The position numbers and the translations under genes are program-made. Of a stretch of 64,000 nucleotides of DNA, positions 25,790-33,741 are shown in pieces (within the stretch, counting starts at the first letter, position 1; each line of letters begins with the position of its first letter). This DNA comes from Paraburkholderia sp. CNPSo 3272. GTDB lineage: Bacteria > Pseudomonadota > Gammaproteobacteria > Burkholderiales > Burkholderiaceae. The notes under the pieces are model-generated. The model saw nothing but the letters and a program-made list of their open reading frames with translations. It ran no database searches and had not been told where the DNA came from. Where the stretch lies: positions 1 to 64,000 of the forward strand of contig NZ_JAMBPQ010000035.1 of the NCBI RefSeq assembly GCF_024206495.1, read 5' to 3'.

Positions 25790-26344
25790 TCAGACGTTCT
25801 CGGGCGCCTTGAACACGCTCCATTCGACAGCCACTGGCTCGGCGCTGGTATTGCCGATCCACGCCGCGCCGTCCTGCACCGTGCATTGCAGGCGCATGGT
25901 GCGCTCGGCCAGCGCGCCGAGCGACGCGGCAACGCCCTCGCCCAGCGACCAGACAGTCACGTTGCGCAGGCGCTCGACCTTGTTGCGCACGCCTTGCCAC
26001 CAGATGTCGGAGGTGCGCCCGCCGTAGGCGATCACGATGACTTCGCCCGCGCGGCCGCTTGCCTTGGCAATGCGGCGCTCGTCGGGCTGGCCGACCTCGA
26101 TCCACGTTTCGATCGCGCCCGTGTAGTCCTTGCACCAGAGATCGGGCTCGTCCGTGTCGGACAGGCCCTTGCAGAATTCGAGCCGCTCGCCCGCAAACAA
26201 TGCGAACGCCGCGATGCGGACCATCATGCGGTCGTCGGTTTCGGACGGATGGCGCGCGATCGTGAGCGCATGGTCGGCGTAGTAGTGCCGGTCCATGTCT
26301 GCGATCTGCAGTTCTGCCTTGTAGATGGTCGATTTGAGTGCCAT
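25790..26344 (-). CDS. yaeQ: YaeQ family protein
   Basis: 184 residues with the family's opening MALKSTIYKAELQIADMDRHYY, LTIARHPSETDDRMMVRIAAFAL and a C-terminal LQCTVQDGAAWIGN. YaeQ has a PD-(D/E)XK nuclease-like fold of unknown role; Glu and Asp residues in the core (TWIEVGQPDERRI) correspond to that site. ATG 26344 gives the usual N terminus. Convergent with the VOC gene. Confidence 0.92.
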   Translation of the reverse strand: MALKSTIYKAELQIADMDRHYYADHALTIARHPSETDDRMMVRIAAFALFAGERLEFCKGLSDTDEPDLWCKDYTGAIETWIEVGQPDERRIAKASGRAGEVIVIAYGGRTSDIWWQGVRNKVERLRNVTVWSLGEGVAASLGALAERTMRLQCTVQDGAAWIGNTSAEPVAVEWSVFKAPENV

Positions 26345-26595
26345 ACCGAATTCCGGTCGCGCGAAAGCCGCACATGATAGCGAAATTTCTAGCAAGCGAT
26401 GTGCCGGTCGAGTCGACGCGCAGCGTGGGTCGAGCGGCGCGCGACGCAATGCGGATGGTCTGACGAGAAAATGACGGGGGTTTGACAGCGGCGCGCGACG
26501 TGTTGCATTACGTCACGGCCGCGCACCCGGCAAGCACGAGGGCCGCGGCGCGCGTGCGCCGGGCCATGTCGAGAGGCGCGTTGGAAGAGGCAGCC

Positions 26596-26937
26596 TTACT
26601 GCTTGATGAAGCGATCCGTGGTCCAGAGACCTTGCTCGTCGGTATTCGCCGCGTTGACGAATTCGACGTCGTGGCCCACCACCTGTACGACGCGGAACGA
26701 CTGGTTGTCGGGCGTGGACAAACACTGGAATCCCGTGAAGTATTCCTGCATCTGCTGATGCTCGCCGGCCTGCTCGTGAAGCGCGACGGCGTCGAGCTTG
26801 TCTTTCGTGAGGCAGCCATAGGAGCCCGGCTTGAGTTGCACCGTTTGCTGCGGCTTGACGCTCACATCCTGAGCCTGCACCGCGACGACGCAAGCAAGGC
26901 TCGCCGCCGCGACGACCATACCGGATAGCCTTTTCAT
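26596..26937 (-). CDS. Small secreted protein, unknown
   Basis: 113 residues with a signal peptide ending at VQAQ (about residue 22), then a short domain with two cysteines (GCLT and FQCLST) likely paired. AGGAGG lies seven bases before the ATG. Not recognised; composition fits a periplasmic protein. It is isolated between yaeQ and a LysE exporter. Confidence 0.75.
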   Translation of the reverse strand: MKRLSGMVVAAASLACVVAVQAQDVSVKPQQTVQLKPGSYGCLTKDKLDAVALHEQAGEHQQMQEYFTGFQCLSTPDNQSFRVVQVVGHDVEFVNAANTDEQGLWTTDRFIKQ

Positions 26938-27430
26938 GATTGCCTCCTGCGGGTTTTGCTCAGGTTAGCTATGTATTTAACTTTCATGCCTCACCCGCGT
27001 CGTTAACCATAGAAAACTGGTGAAAGACTGCAAGCCCGACTTGTGTGCGCTTGCAACAGTCTTCGAGGCGTGCGGCAGGGTGCCGAGCGCGGCTATGCCA
27101 TGCAGCTCGGCACAAGAGGGCGTCCAGCAGCACTCCGAAGCATCGATTACAGAGTCCCACGCCTTATTCCACAAGGCACAGCCGGTTATAACGGGAATAA
27201 GGATGGTCGGGTTGCGTTTGATTTAAACGGTCCAGTAGATCGCCGGGCAGCCAATGACGCGGCGCACCCAAAGTCACGGGGGCGCGAATTGACAAAGCCG
27301 GCATTAATGGATTGGCGACAGAATAAAAACGATGCCAGGCGCCCTTGCGGCTCTCGAAACAAAGCGGTACGCCGCGCTTGCCTCGCGCAAAGGTTCGTGG
27401 ATAAATCGGGCTTCCCAATGGAGGAACCCC
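26938..27430. other. 493-base gap, nothing recognised
   Basis: Between the divergent small secreted protein and the LysE exporter. Base composition is lower in GC than the surroundings in places, and short frames on both strands lack ribosome sites. A lone TTGACA at 27289-27294 has no -10 at a normal distance. It may be eroded coding sequence or a long regulatory gap. Confidence 0.5.
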
Positions 27431-28057
27431 ATGACTTTCGCTCACTGGCTGCCGTTCGCGATTGCGTCGGCCATTCTCGTCGCCATTCCCGGCCCGACCG
27501 TGCTGCTGGTCGTTTCCTATGCGCTTGGCCACGGCCGGCGCTACGCGCTCGCAACCACGGCCGGCGTCGCGCTCGGCGACTTCACGGCGATGACCGCCTC
27601 CATGCTCGGACTCGGTGTGATCCTCGCGGCTTCCGCCACGCTGTTCTCGGTGCTGAAATGGATTGGCGCCGCCTATCTAATCTATCTGGGCGTGAAGCTC
27701 TGGCGCGCGCCCGTTGGCGTTGGCGACGCACCGGATACCTCCGAGACTCGCACCGGCCGCATCTTCGCGCATGCATACGCGGTCACGGCGCTCAACCCGA
27801 AGAGCATCATTTTCTTCGTCGCCTTCGTGCCGCAGTTCATCGATCCGCATACGGCCATGACATCGCAGATCGTCGTGTTCGAAGCCACCTTCCTCGTGCT
27901 GGCGACGCTCAACGCTCTCGCCTACGCGATGCTCGCGGCGGCCGCGCGCAAGGTCGTGCGCAGCCCCCGCGTGCAGCGCGCGGTTAATCGTACCGGCGGC
28001 ACGCTGCTAATAGGCGCCGGGCTCTTTGCCGCCGCCTGGAGAAAGTCGGCGACATAA
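27431..28057 (+). CDS. LysE/RhtB-family amino acid exporter
   Basis: 208-residue inner-membrane exporter with six predicted segments and the family motif near the start (FAIASAILVAIPGPTVLLVVSYALGHG has the PGPT signature), IGAAYLIYLGVKLWR and LNPKSIIFFVAFVPQF. Exports amino acids or homoserine lactone-like compounds; substrate unknown. GGAGG precedes ATG 27431. A second member of the family is at 61360. Confidence 0.92.
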   Translation: MTFAHWLPFAIASAILVAIPGPTVLLVVSYALGHGRRYALATTAGVALGDFTAMTASMLGLGVILAASATLFSVLKWIGAAYLIYLGVKLWRAPVGVGDAPDTSETRTGRIFAHAYAVTALNPKSIIFFVAFVPQFIDPHTAMTSQIVVFEATFLVLATLNALAYAMLAAAARKVVRSPRVQRAVNRTGGTLLIGAGLFAAAWRKSAT

Positions 28058-28234
28058 GCGGCGGATCCGGATCGACGGCGACCCTGACGCGGGGTCATCC
28101 TGAGAGCCGCGAACCGGGCCGCGATTACGCGCCTTAGTTCGGGCACGCAGGGTGCTCCGGGGGCTTGTGATGGTTGGCGAACATTGTTTCCAAGCTTAAG
28201 TGCGCGCCCGATGTGCAAACTGTCGCGTCTTGGC

Positions 28235-28240
28235 TACAAT
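28235..28240 (+). promoter_or_regulatory. -10-like element of the tiny membrane protein genes
   Basis: TACAAT at 28235-28240, 36 bases before the GTG start at 28276. No good -35; TGTGCA lies 17 bases upstream. Confidence 0.4.
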
Positions 28241-28275
28241 GCAATTGCAAACCGCTTGACAACCAGGAGGTAATC

Positions 28276-28440
28276 GTGATCGAACACGTAATACTGGGCG
28301 CGTTTCTGGTGATTCCCCTTGTCATTGTCGTCTTCCTGTTTTCCGACGAAATCCTCGAGGAGCATCGACAGCGCGTAGAAGCGGGAGACGGACATCATAT
28401 GGACTGGCGTCATCCGCTGCGCAGCTTCCTGCATCACTGA
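28276..28440 (+). CDS. 54-residue single-pass membrane protein
   Basis: Starts at GTG 28276 behind an excellent AGGAGGT ribosome site four bases upstream. Residues 3-22 (EHVILGAFLVIPLVIVVFLF) form one membrane helix; the rest is short, charged and His-rich (EEHRQRVEAGDGHHMDWRH). Followed after 21 bases by another tiny membrane-protein frame in the same phase. Unknown family; the ribosome site and codon choice make it real in my view. Confidence 0.7.
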   Translation: MIEHVILGAFLVIPLVIVVFLFSDEILEEHRQRVEAGDGHHMDWRHPLRSFLHH

Positions 28441-28461
28441 GCGGGAGCAACGATCGCGCGG

Positions 28462-28596
28462 ATGAACGCGCCGAAGCACGTGGGTGCACTCGTGGATTTC
28501 GAGCTCTCCTTGATGGCGTACTTCGTCGCATTGTTCGTGCTGATGGTGTCATCCATCGCGCTCACCCCTCTGTCCGTCCGCCGCGCAGCGCGGTAG
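28462..28596 (+). CDS. 44-residue putative membrane protein
   Basis: ATG 28462 opens a 44-residue frame ending at TAG 28594-28596, with a hydrophobic stretch (FELSLMAYFVALFVLMVSSI) and GC-rich third positions like real genes here. It lies in the same reading phase as the preceding 54-residue gene, separated from its TGA by seven in-frame sense codons. The nearest ribosome site, GGGAG at 28443-28447, is 14 bases upstream, far for initiation; coupling to the upstream gene or stop readthrough could feed it. A short opposite-strand frame exists but lacks these traits. Confidence 0.45.
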   Translation: MNAPKHVGALVDFELSLMAYFVALFVLMVSSIALTPLSVRRAAR

Positions 28597-28782
28597 CACG
28601 CCGCGCATACACGAGGCAGACGCACACGACGGCGATCATGCACGCTGACGGGATTCGCTCCCGGCCAGCGCGCTGGCAAGCCACACCTTTGCGTAATTCG
28701 GCGTTACCACTTGCAGCACCTGTATCCAGCAATCGGGCTGACAATCGCTCGCATGTTTTCAAAGGTTCTCAGGGAGAACGAC

Positions 28783-29175
28783 ATGCGAAAGATGGCAGCC
28801 GTTTTGGTGCTGGCGGGGGTTGCGGTGGCGGCTGGCCCCGCGAGTGCGCACGATCACGGCGGTGACGTGGTTGGCGCCCTGGTTGGCGGCGCGTTGATTG
28901 GCGCAGCGGTGGGCGCCGTGCTGAACAGCGGCCCGGCCGTGGCCTACCCGGCTCAGCCGGCTTACGTGCAGCCCGCGCCGGTGTATGCCCAGCCGGCGCC
29001 GGTTTATGCCGCCGCCCCGGCCGGCGCGGCGTGTTTCGACCAGTATTCGGGCCGTTACGTGCCTTGCGCGCCGGTCCAGCCCGCGCCGCCTCCGCCGCCG
29101 CAGTATGACGACGGCTATGCGCAGCCCGGCTACGGACAACAGCCGGTTTATGCGCAGCCCGGCGGCGGCTGGTAA
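28783..29175 (+). CDS. Secreted Pro/Tyr/Gln-rich repeat protein
   Basis: 130 residues: signal peptide ending at ASAHD (about residue 23), a glycine-zipper-like hydrophobic segment (VVGALVGGALIGAAVGAVL) and then a low-complexity tail with repeats of PAPVYAQ and PGYGQQPVYAQPGGGW. Glycine-zipper proteins insert into membranes or form outer-membrane structures. AGGGAGA lies before ATG 28783. The two cysteines in ACFDQYSGRYVPC may pair. Confidence 0.8.
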   Translation: MRKMAAVLVLAGVAVAAGPASAHDHGGDVVGALVGGALIGAAVGAVLNSGPAVAYPAQPAYVQPAPVYAQPAPVYAAAPAGAACFDQYSGRYVPCAPVQPAPPPPPQYDDGYAQPGYGQQPVYAQPGGGW

Positions 29176-29183
29176 CGCATGCA

Positions 29184-29207
29184 GCGGCGCACGCCACGGT
29201 GCGCCGC
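29184..29207 (+). terminator. Hairpin after the repeat protein gene
   Basis: A perfect 9-bp stem, GCGGCGCAC 29184-29192 with GTGCGCCGC 29199-29207, directly after the stop codon and in the convergent gap to the HtrA-type gene. The T tract is interrupted, so strength is uncertain. Confidence 0.45.
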
Positions 29208-29229
29208 CCTCACCTGTCCTTCCTTTTGG

Positions 29230-30255
29230 CTAGCTCGCCTGCTCGACGGGCGTCACGTTCAGGTTCAGTCGCTGTGTCAGGCGGATGACACCGATTTCGA
29301 CCATGCGATCAATGCGCGAGACATCGAACAGACGCTGCAGCGTGTCGATACCGTCGACCGGCACGCCATCGATCGTCACGATCGTGTCGTCCACGCGCAG
29401 GCCGCCGAGCGCAGCGGGACTGCCCTTGACGATCTCCATCACGCGCACGCCGGTTGTCGCGCCCAGGCTGAAGTAGCGCTGCACCTTGCGCGCGATCGGC
29501 ACCGTGGTGCCGGCAATGCCGATATAGGCCCGCCGCACCCGGCCGTGCGCGAAGAGCTGCGTGATGACCCACTTTGCCGTGTCGATGGCCGTGGCGAAGC
29601 AGATGGCCTGCGCGCCCGGAATGATCGCCGTATTCACGCCAATCACCTGACCGGCCGAATTGATGAGCGGCCCGCCCGAGTTGCCCGGATTGAGCGCGGC
29701 ATCGGTCTGGATCACGTCGTAGATCATGCGGCCGGCTTCCGAGCGCAGCGAGCGGCCGAGCGCCGACACCACCCCCGCCGTCACCGTTTGCGCGAGGCCG
29801 AGCGGGCTGCCCACGGCGATCGCTATCTGCCCGACGCGCAGGCCCGCCGATTCGCCCAGCTGCGCGTGCGGGAGCGCCTCTGCCGCGCCGATGCGCAGCA
29901 CGGCGAGATCCGTGCTCGGGTCGTCGCCGACGAGGTCGGCGCTCTGCGTCGTGCCGTCCGCAAGCGTCACGCTCAGCTTGCTTGCGCCATGCACGACGTG
30001 GCTATTAGTCAGCAAGTAGCCGTCCGGCGTGAACAGGAAGCCCGAGCCGCTGCCGCCGCGCGCAGGCGCCTGGCCCGATGCGCGGCGCTCGACGGCAATG
30101 TGCGCGACAGCCGGCTGCACGCGCTCCAGTGCGCCGATCACGGTCCGCGAATAGGCGTCGAGGAGCGCGTCGTCGTCGAAGCCCGGGCGCTGGCCCGCGC
30201 CGTCGGGAGGGACGCCGCGAGCCAGATCGTCAATGAAGGAAGGTCGTCTGCCCAC
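29230..30255 (-). CDS. HtrA/DegP-like trypsin-fold protease with PDZ domain, no signal peptide
   Basis: Chymotrypsin-fold serine protease: His86 (TNSHVV), Asp116 (STDLAVL) and Ser193 (NPGNSGGPL) form the triad; one PDZ domain covers about 240-330 (GATTGVRVMEIVKGSPAALGG part). 341 residues starting at GTG 30255 with GGAG nine bases upstream. Unlike DegP or DegS it has neither signal peptide nor membrane anchor at the N terminus, which is acidic and Pro-rich (FIDDLARGVPPDG). It may be cytoplasmic, or exported by other means. Confidence 0.9.
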   Translation of the reverse strand: MGRRPSFIDDLARGVPPDGAGQRPGFDDDALLDAYSRTVIGALERVQPAVAHIAVERRASGQAPARGGSGSGFLFTPDGYLLTNSHVVHGASKLSVTLADGTTQSADLVGDDPSTDLAVLRIGAAEALPHAQLGESAGLRVGQIAIAVGSPLGLAQTVTAGVVSALGRSLRSEAGRMIYDVIQTDAALNPGNSGGPLINSAGQVIGVNTAIIPGAQAICFATAIDTAKWVITQLFAHGRVRRAYIGIAGTTVPIARKVQRYFSLGATTGVRVMEIVKGSPAALGGLRVDDTIVTIDGVPVDGIDTLQRLFDVSRIDRMVEIGVIRLTQRLNLNVTPVEQAS

Positions 30256-30417
30256 GATCTGAATCTCCGAAAAAGTGGGCTCTACATGCAGGGGGCGCGC
30301 GACGTTTTCAAGAGCGCGCGCCGAGTCGGCCGAGACGCCGGTCTTGACCGCGGCCCCTGCCGTGCGTGGTCTTTCTACGTCTGCCGGCCGGTTGGCGAGC
30401 GCCCCGCAAAAGAAAAA

Positions 30418-30435
30418 AGCCCGCTCGCGCGGGCT
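30418..30435 (-). terminator. Terminator of the small gene at 30519
   Basis: AGCCCGC 30418-30424 pairs with GCGGGCT 30429-30435 around a four-base loop; on the minus strand it is followed by TTTTTTCTTTT. It ends the 77-residue gene upstream and separates it from the HtrA-type gene. Confidence 0.8.
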
Positions 30436-30518
30436 AATCCATGCTCGGGTGACATGGCGAGGTTAAGCGGGAATTCGCGGCGCCGGGCGCTCGCAAAGCA
30501 AACGTGTGAACCGGTGAA

Positions 30519-30752
30519 TCAGGCGGCCAGCGCCTCGCGCGCAGCGCCGGTGCAAGCCTGGCGGGATTCCAGTTCGACCATGAGCGCGTCGACGGTGCGG
30601 AACTGCGACGGCGTGATCTGGGCGAGGCCGAGCAACGCGCAAAGGCGCTCGTACCAGTAATCGAATGAAAAGACGGCGGGCGTCGTGCCAGCGGATAACG
30701 AGGGCGCCATTGCGCGCGTGATATGCGCGATCTCGTCGTCGATGAATCTCAT
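30519..30752 (-). CDS. Small conserved protein, paralogue of 47822-48079
   Basis: 77 residues from ATG 30752 (GGGGG upstream; a TTG-started longer frame is rejected). It is clearly related to the 85-residue protein at 47822: shared EIAHI, M.PSL, YW..RL.ALL and TVD..L positions, roughly two in five identical across the first 60 residues. No known motif; mostly helical, soluble, probably cytoplasmic. Function unknown. Confidence 0.8.
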   Translation of the reverse strand: MRFIDDEIAHITRAMAPSLSAGTTPAVFSFDYWYERLCALLGLAQITPSQFRTVDALMVELESRQACTGAAREALAA

Positions 30753-30896
30753 GAGTGCCCCCGTGCGCTGGTCCAACGTCTTGTGAAAACGTGTCTCGCC
30801 ACTTTAGTTCGGCGGCGGCGCGTGTCCAGCTATCACATCGGATAGGTCGAGTGCAAAGGTCTGACGTCAACCTTTCAGACGGCTTGTTACGGACCC

Positions 30897-31085
30897 TTAG
30901 CGTCGCCAGCCGTGGCCGTAATAGCCTCCCACGCCAACGCCGATATCCACCGACGGCGCCGCATAGTAGCCCGGCGCATAGCCGTAGGCCGGCGCAGGTG
31001 CATACGCGTACGGCGGCGCCACGACACAACCCGTGAGGCCGGCCGACAAGCCGGCCAGAGCGATTACGCAGAAGAGTGTTTTCAT
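30897..31085 (-). CDS. 62-residue Gly/Tyr/Pro-rich lipoprotein
   Basis: A lipoprotein signal with lipobox LTGC (Cys about residue 20) leads into a low-complexity tail of Tyr, Pro, Ala and Gly (PAYGYAPGYYA, GVGGYYGHGWRR). AGGAG sits nine bases before the ATG. Typical of tiny outer-membrane lipoproteins of Burkholderia; function unknown. Confidence 0.75.
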   Translation of the reverse strand: MKTLFCVIALAGLSAGLTGCVVAPPYAYAPAPAYGYAPGYYAAPSVDIGVGVGGYYGHGWRR

Positions 31086-31509
31086 CGTCGTTCTCCTATA
31101 CCTCTAATTGTCGGCGAGCCACGCCGAGGCAAGGGTTTGGAAAAGCAACGATGTGTGTCCACAAATTACAGCCGCACACAAGGCCGCTGTGCGTTTGCGG
31201 AGTGAGGCAAGGGCGTGTTTGCGAGCGCAAGCATTGAGGCCCGCGCAAGTCAGCCGCCTGCTTGGGGGCTTATGGATTGATCGCACTACGAATTAAATGA
31301 CGTTGCACTCAGCTCGTAGTGCGCTGAAGTATGGCTGAAGAAGCTTTGCTTTTGAGCAGCGTCGCCGATTCACTCTACGGTCGCTGGAAAAAGCGCCCAG
31401 GCCCGCGGGCCCGAGCGAAGCCGTCGCGTCAACGACGGCGGAGGTATTCGTTCAGGTATGCGAAACGACTGCGCGGGATCATCGCAGGCGTTTCAGCAGT
31501 ATTGCCGTG
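31086..31509. other. 424-base gap with a 10-bp inverted repeat
   Basis: No convincing gene. The one structured element is the inverted repeat CGCACTACGA (31282-31291) with TCGTAGTGCG (31314-31323), 22 bases apart. Short open frames lack ribosome sites and have odd amino-acid content. Confidence 0.5.
31282..31323. repeat. Perfect 10-bp inverted repeat in a gene-free gap
   Basis: CGCACTACGA at 31282-31291 and TCGTAGTGCG at 31314-31323 are perfect complements with a 22-base spacer that is AT-richer than the surroundings. No T run follows on either strand, so it is not a classic terminator. Confidence 0.6.
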
Positions 31510-31821
31510 TTACGGATGGTTATACATGGCGTTCCAGTCGGCCTTGGGCACCGCCGGGCGGCCGGCATCCGAGTTGCCGGCTGCCACGCCGCCATAGCCG
31601 CTCGTTGCGCCGTTCGCGGCGGCTACCTTGGCTTCGGCTGCGAGCAGATCGTCGGGGTAGTGCGGGTCCGCCCCCGCGCCCGGATGCCAGCCCGCCTTCG
31701 CGAGCTGTTCGAGTTCGGCGCGCACCTGGGCGCGGGTCACGGGAGCATTCGATTGCGCGAACGATGCCATCGGCACCACGAGTGCAACGGCAACGGCTAC
31801 GGTCTGGATCAGGGACTTCAT
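31510..31821 (-). CDS. DUF4148 domain secreted protein
   Basis: 103 residues with a signal peptide ending at SFAQ (about residue 23) and the DUF4148 pattern VTRAQVRAELEQLAKAGWHPG...HYPDDL. The family is abundant in Burkholderiaceae, small, periplasmic and of unknown function. AAAGGAGGT precedes the ATG. Confidence 0.88.
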   Translation of the reverse strand: MKSLIQTVAVAVALVVPMASFAQSNAPVTRAQVRAELEQLAKAGWHPGAGADPHYPDDLLAAEAKVAAANGATSGYGGVAAGNSDAGRPAVPKADWNAMYNHP

Positions 31822-31978
31822 GCTAACTACCTCCTTTGGCTTTTGATTCGGTGCGACGACGTGTCTGCATCCGATGAGCGAAAGTCTAGGAGCATTGCCG
31901 CCGAGGGTTAACCCTCGGCCTTCGAAGGGATTGTTCCAGGCTGGAGAAGAATGGTGCGGGGCGAGGGGCTCTTGAGGG

Positions 31979-33379
31979 TTACTTCCCGATACAAAAGCGG
32001 CTGAAAATCACGCCCAGCAGGTCATCGGACGTGAATTCGCCGGTAATCGAATTCAGCGATTCCTGAGCGAGCCGCAGTTCTTCGGCGAACAGATCGAGCA
32101 GTTGCGAGTTCTGATCGGCATGCGCTGCCGCCTGCGCGAGATGCTCGCGCGCCGCGCGCAGCGCAATGAGATGCCGCTCGCGCGCGAGATACACGCTCTG
32201 CGCGTCCGCTTGCCAGCCCGCAATACGCAGCAACTCGGCGCGCAGCAGCCCGACGCCGTCGCCCTGTTTCGCCGAAAGGCGCAACTCGCAAACTTCGCTG
32301 CCGTTGCCGGCACGACGCTTCGCCACTTCGGGCGGCACACCGGTCAGGTCGGTCTTGTTGAGCACACGCACGACCGGCACACCGGCGGGAAAGCGCGCGG
32401 CGATCACCTCGTCTTCGGCGTTCATGCCCGTGCGCGCATCGAGCAGATGCAGCACCACGTCTGCGCGGCCGATCTCGCTCCACGTACGCTCGATGCCGAT
32501 CTTTTCAACCTCGTCCTCGGTGTCGCGCAAACCTGCAGTGTCGATGACATGCAGCGGAATGCCTTCGACCTGGATGGTTTGGGAAATCTTGTCGCGCGTC
32601 GTGCCGGCCACAGGCGTCACGATCGCGAGTTCCGCGCCTGCCAGCGCGTTCAAAAGCGACGACTTGCCCACATTGGGTTGTCCCGCGAGCACGACCGAAA
32701 GTCCCTCGCGCAGCAGTGCGCCCTGGCGCGCTTCGGAGAGCACGTGGTCGAGCTGCTCGCGAATGCGTGCGAGCTTGCCGCGGGCATCCGCGGCCTCGAG
32801 GAAGTCGATCTCTTCCTCGGGGAAATCGAGCGTCGCCTCCACCAGCATGCGCAGCGTCACGACGTCGTCCACGAGTGCGTGAATGTCGCGCGAGAACGCG
32901 CCGTCGAGCGAGCGCCCGGCCGAGCGCGCCGCCGCCTCGGTGCTCGCCTCGATCAGATCGGCCACGGCTTCCGCCTGGGCCAGATCGAGTTTGTCGTTGA
33001 GGAACGCGCGCCGCGTAAATTCGCCAGGTTCCGCGAGGCGCAGTCCGAACTCGCGGCCGGCCTCGATGCAGCGCTGCAAAACGAGTTGCAGCACGATCGG
33101 GCCGCCGTGGCCCTGCAGTTCGAGTACGTGCTCGCCGGTGTACGAATGCGGCGCAGGGAAGGACAGCGCGATACCCCGGTCGAGCACCGTGCCGGCGCCG
33201 TCGAGGAACGGCACGTAGCTCGCGTGGCGTGCAACCAGGTCCTGGCCCGTGAGGGCCTGCATCAACGCAGCGGTCGCCGCCGCGCCGGCACGGCCGGCCG
33301 AGACGCGCACGACACCAATCCCGCCGCGGCCGGGCGCAGTAGCAATGGCGACGATGGGATCGGAGTCGGTGGCGAGCAT
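31979..33379 (-). CDS. mnmE: tRNA modification GTPase MnmE
   Basis: With MnmG it installs the carboxymethylaminomethyl group on U34 of tRNAs reading split boxes. N-terminal folate-binding domain (IATAPGRGGIGVVRVSG-like), central helical domain interrupted by a G domain with GQPNVGKSSLLN (Walker A), DTAGLRDT (switch II) and NKTD, and the C-terminal FCIGK carrying the catalytic Cys. 466 residues. Last gene of the rpmH-rnpA-yidD-yidC run in family context, but here separated from yidC by an inserted regulator gene on the opposite strand. Confidence 0.96.
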   Translation of the reverse strand: MLATDSDPIVAIATAPGRGGIGVVRVSAGRAGAAATAALMQALTGQDLVARHASYVPFLDGAGTVLDRGIALSFPAPHSYTGEHVLELQGHGGPIVLQLVLQRCIEAGREFGLRLAEPGEFTRRAFLNDKLDLAQAEAVADLIEASTEAAARSAGRSLDGAFSRDIHALVDDVVTLRMLVEATLDFPEEEIDFLEAADARGKLARIREQLDHVLSEARQGALLREGLSVVLAGQPNVGKSSLLNALAGAELAIVTPVAGTTRDKISQTIQVEGIPLHVIDTAGLRDTEDEVEKIGIERTWSEIGRADVVLHLLDARTGMNAEDEVIAARFPAGVPVVRVLNKTDLTGVPPEVAKRRAGNGSEVCELRLSAKQGDGVGLLRAELLRIAGWQADAQSVYLARERHLIALRAAREHLAQAAAHADQNSQLLDLFAEELRLAQESLNSITGEFTSDDLLGVIFSRFCIGK

Positions 33380-33741
33380 GATAGGCGGACCGTAGAGCAG
33401 GGCTGGAATCGGGATGGAGTGTGGCGACTCACTGCGCTCTTACGAGCACTCGCAAAACGCGAGGCATTGTAACGCGCCGGGCAGAGCGTTTTCCGGCTGA
33501 ACTGCCGCCCGGGAATCGTCTCGCTTTATCTTAATTTAGCTAAGATTAGTCTTAAGGAATTCCGTCAGATTTCGGATAATTCGGGCGCCGCATTTCGCCA
33601 ATGTCTTGCCATAAGGGAATGGACGGCGATCTCGACCGAAGTCATAAGGCGGCCAGAAGCAGGTGAATTATCGCTTTTATACGTTAAATGTAGCCTAACC
33701 GGTTGTCATCTTCGGCAATTTCGGGTTGCACAATTTGGCCC
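33380..33741. other. 362-base AT-rich gap upstream of the XRE-like regulator
   Basis: Divergent gap between mnmE and the regulator. It is notably AT-richer than the window. It contains three alternating half-sites TCTTA/TAAGA/TCTTA at 33529-33554 and a TATACGTTAAAT promoter-like stretch near 33679. No gene is visible. Confidence 0.5.
33529..33554. promoter_or_regulatory. Three alternating TCTTA half-sites
   Basis: TCTTA 33529-33533, TAAGA 33541-33545 and TCTTA 33550-33554 form two overlapping dyads with spacers of 7 and 4 bases, followed by palindrome CTTAAG. The arrangement looks like an operator, perhaps for the regulator encoded 190 bases downstream. Confidence 0.35.

Noticed and set aside
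28434..28679. Minus-strand frame opposite the 44-residue membrane protein
   Set aside because: Charged, Thr/Ser-rich product without ribosome site; the plus-strand frame has membrane-protein traits and better codon use.
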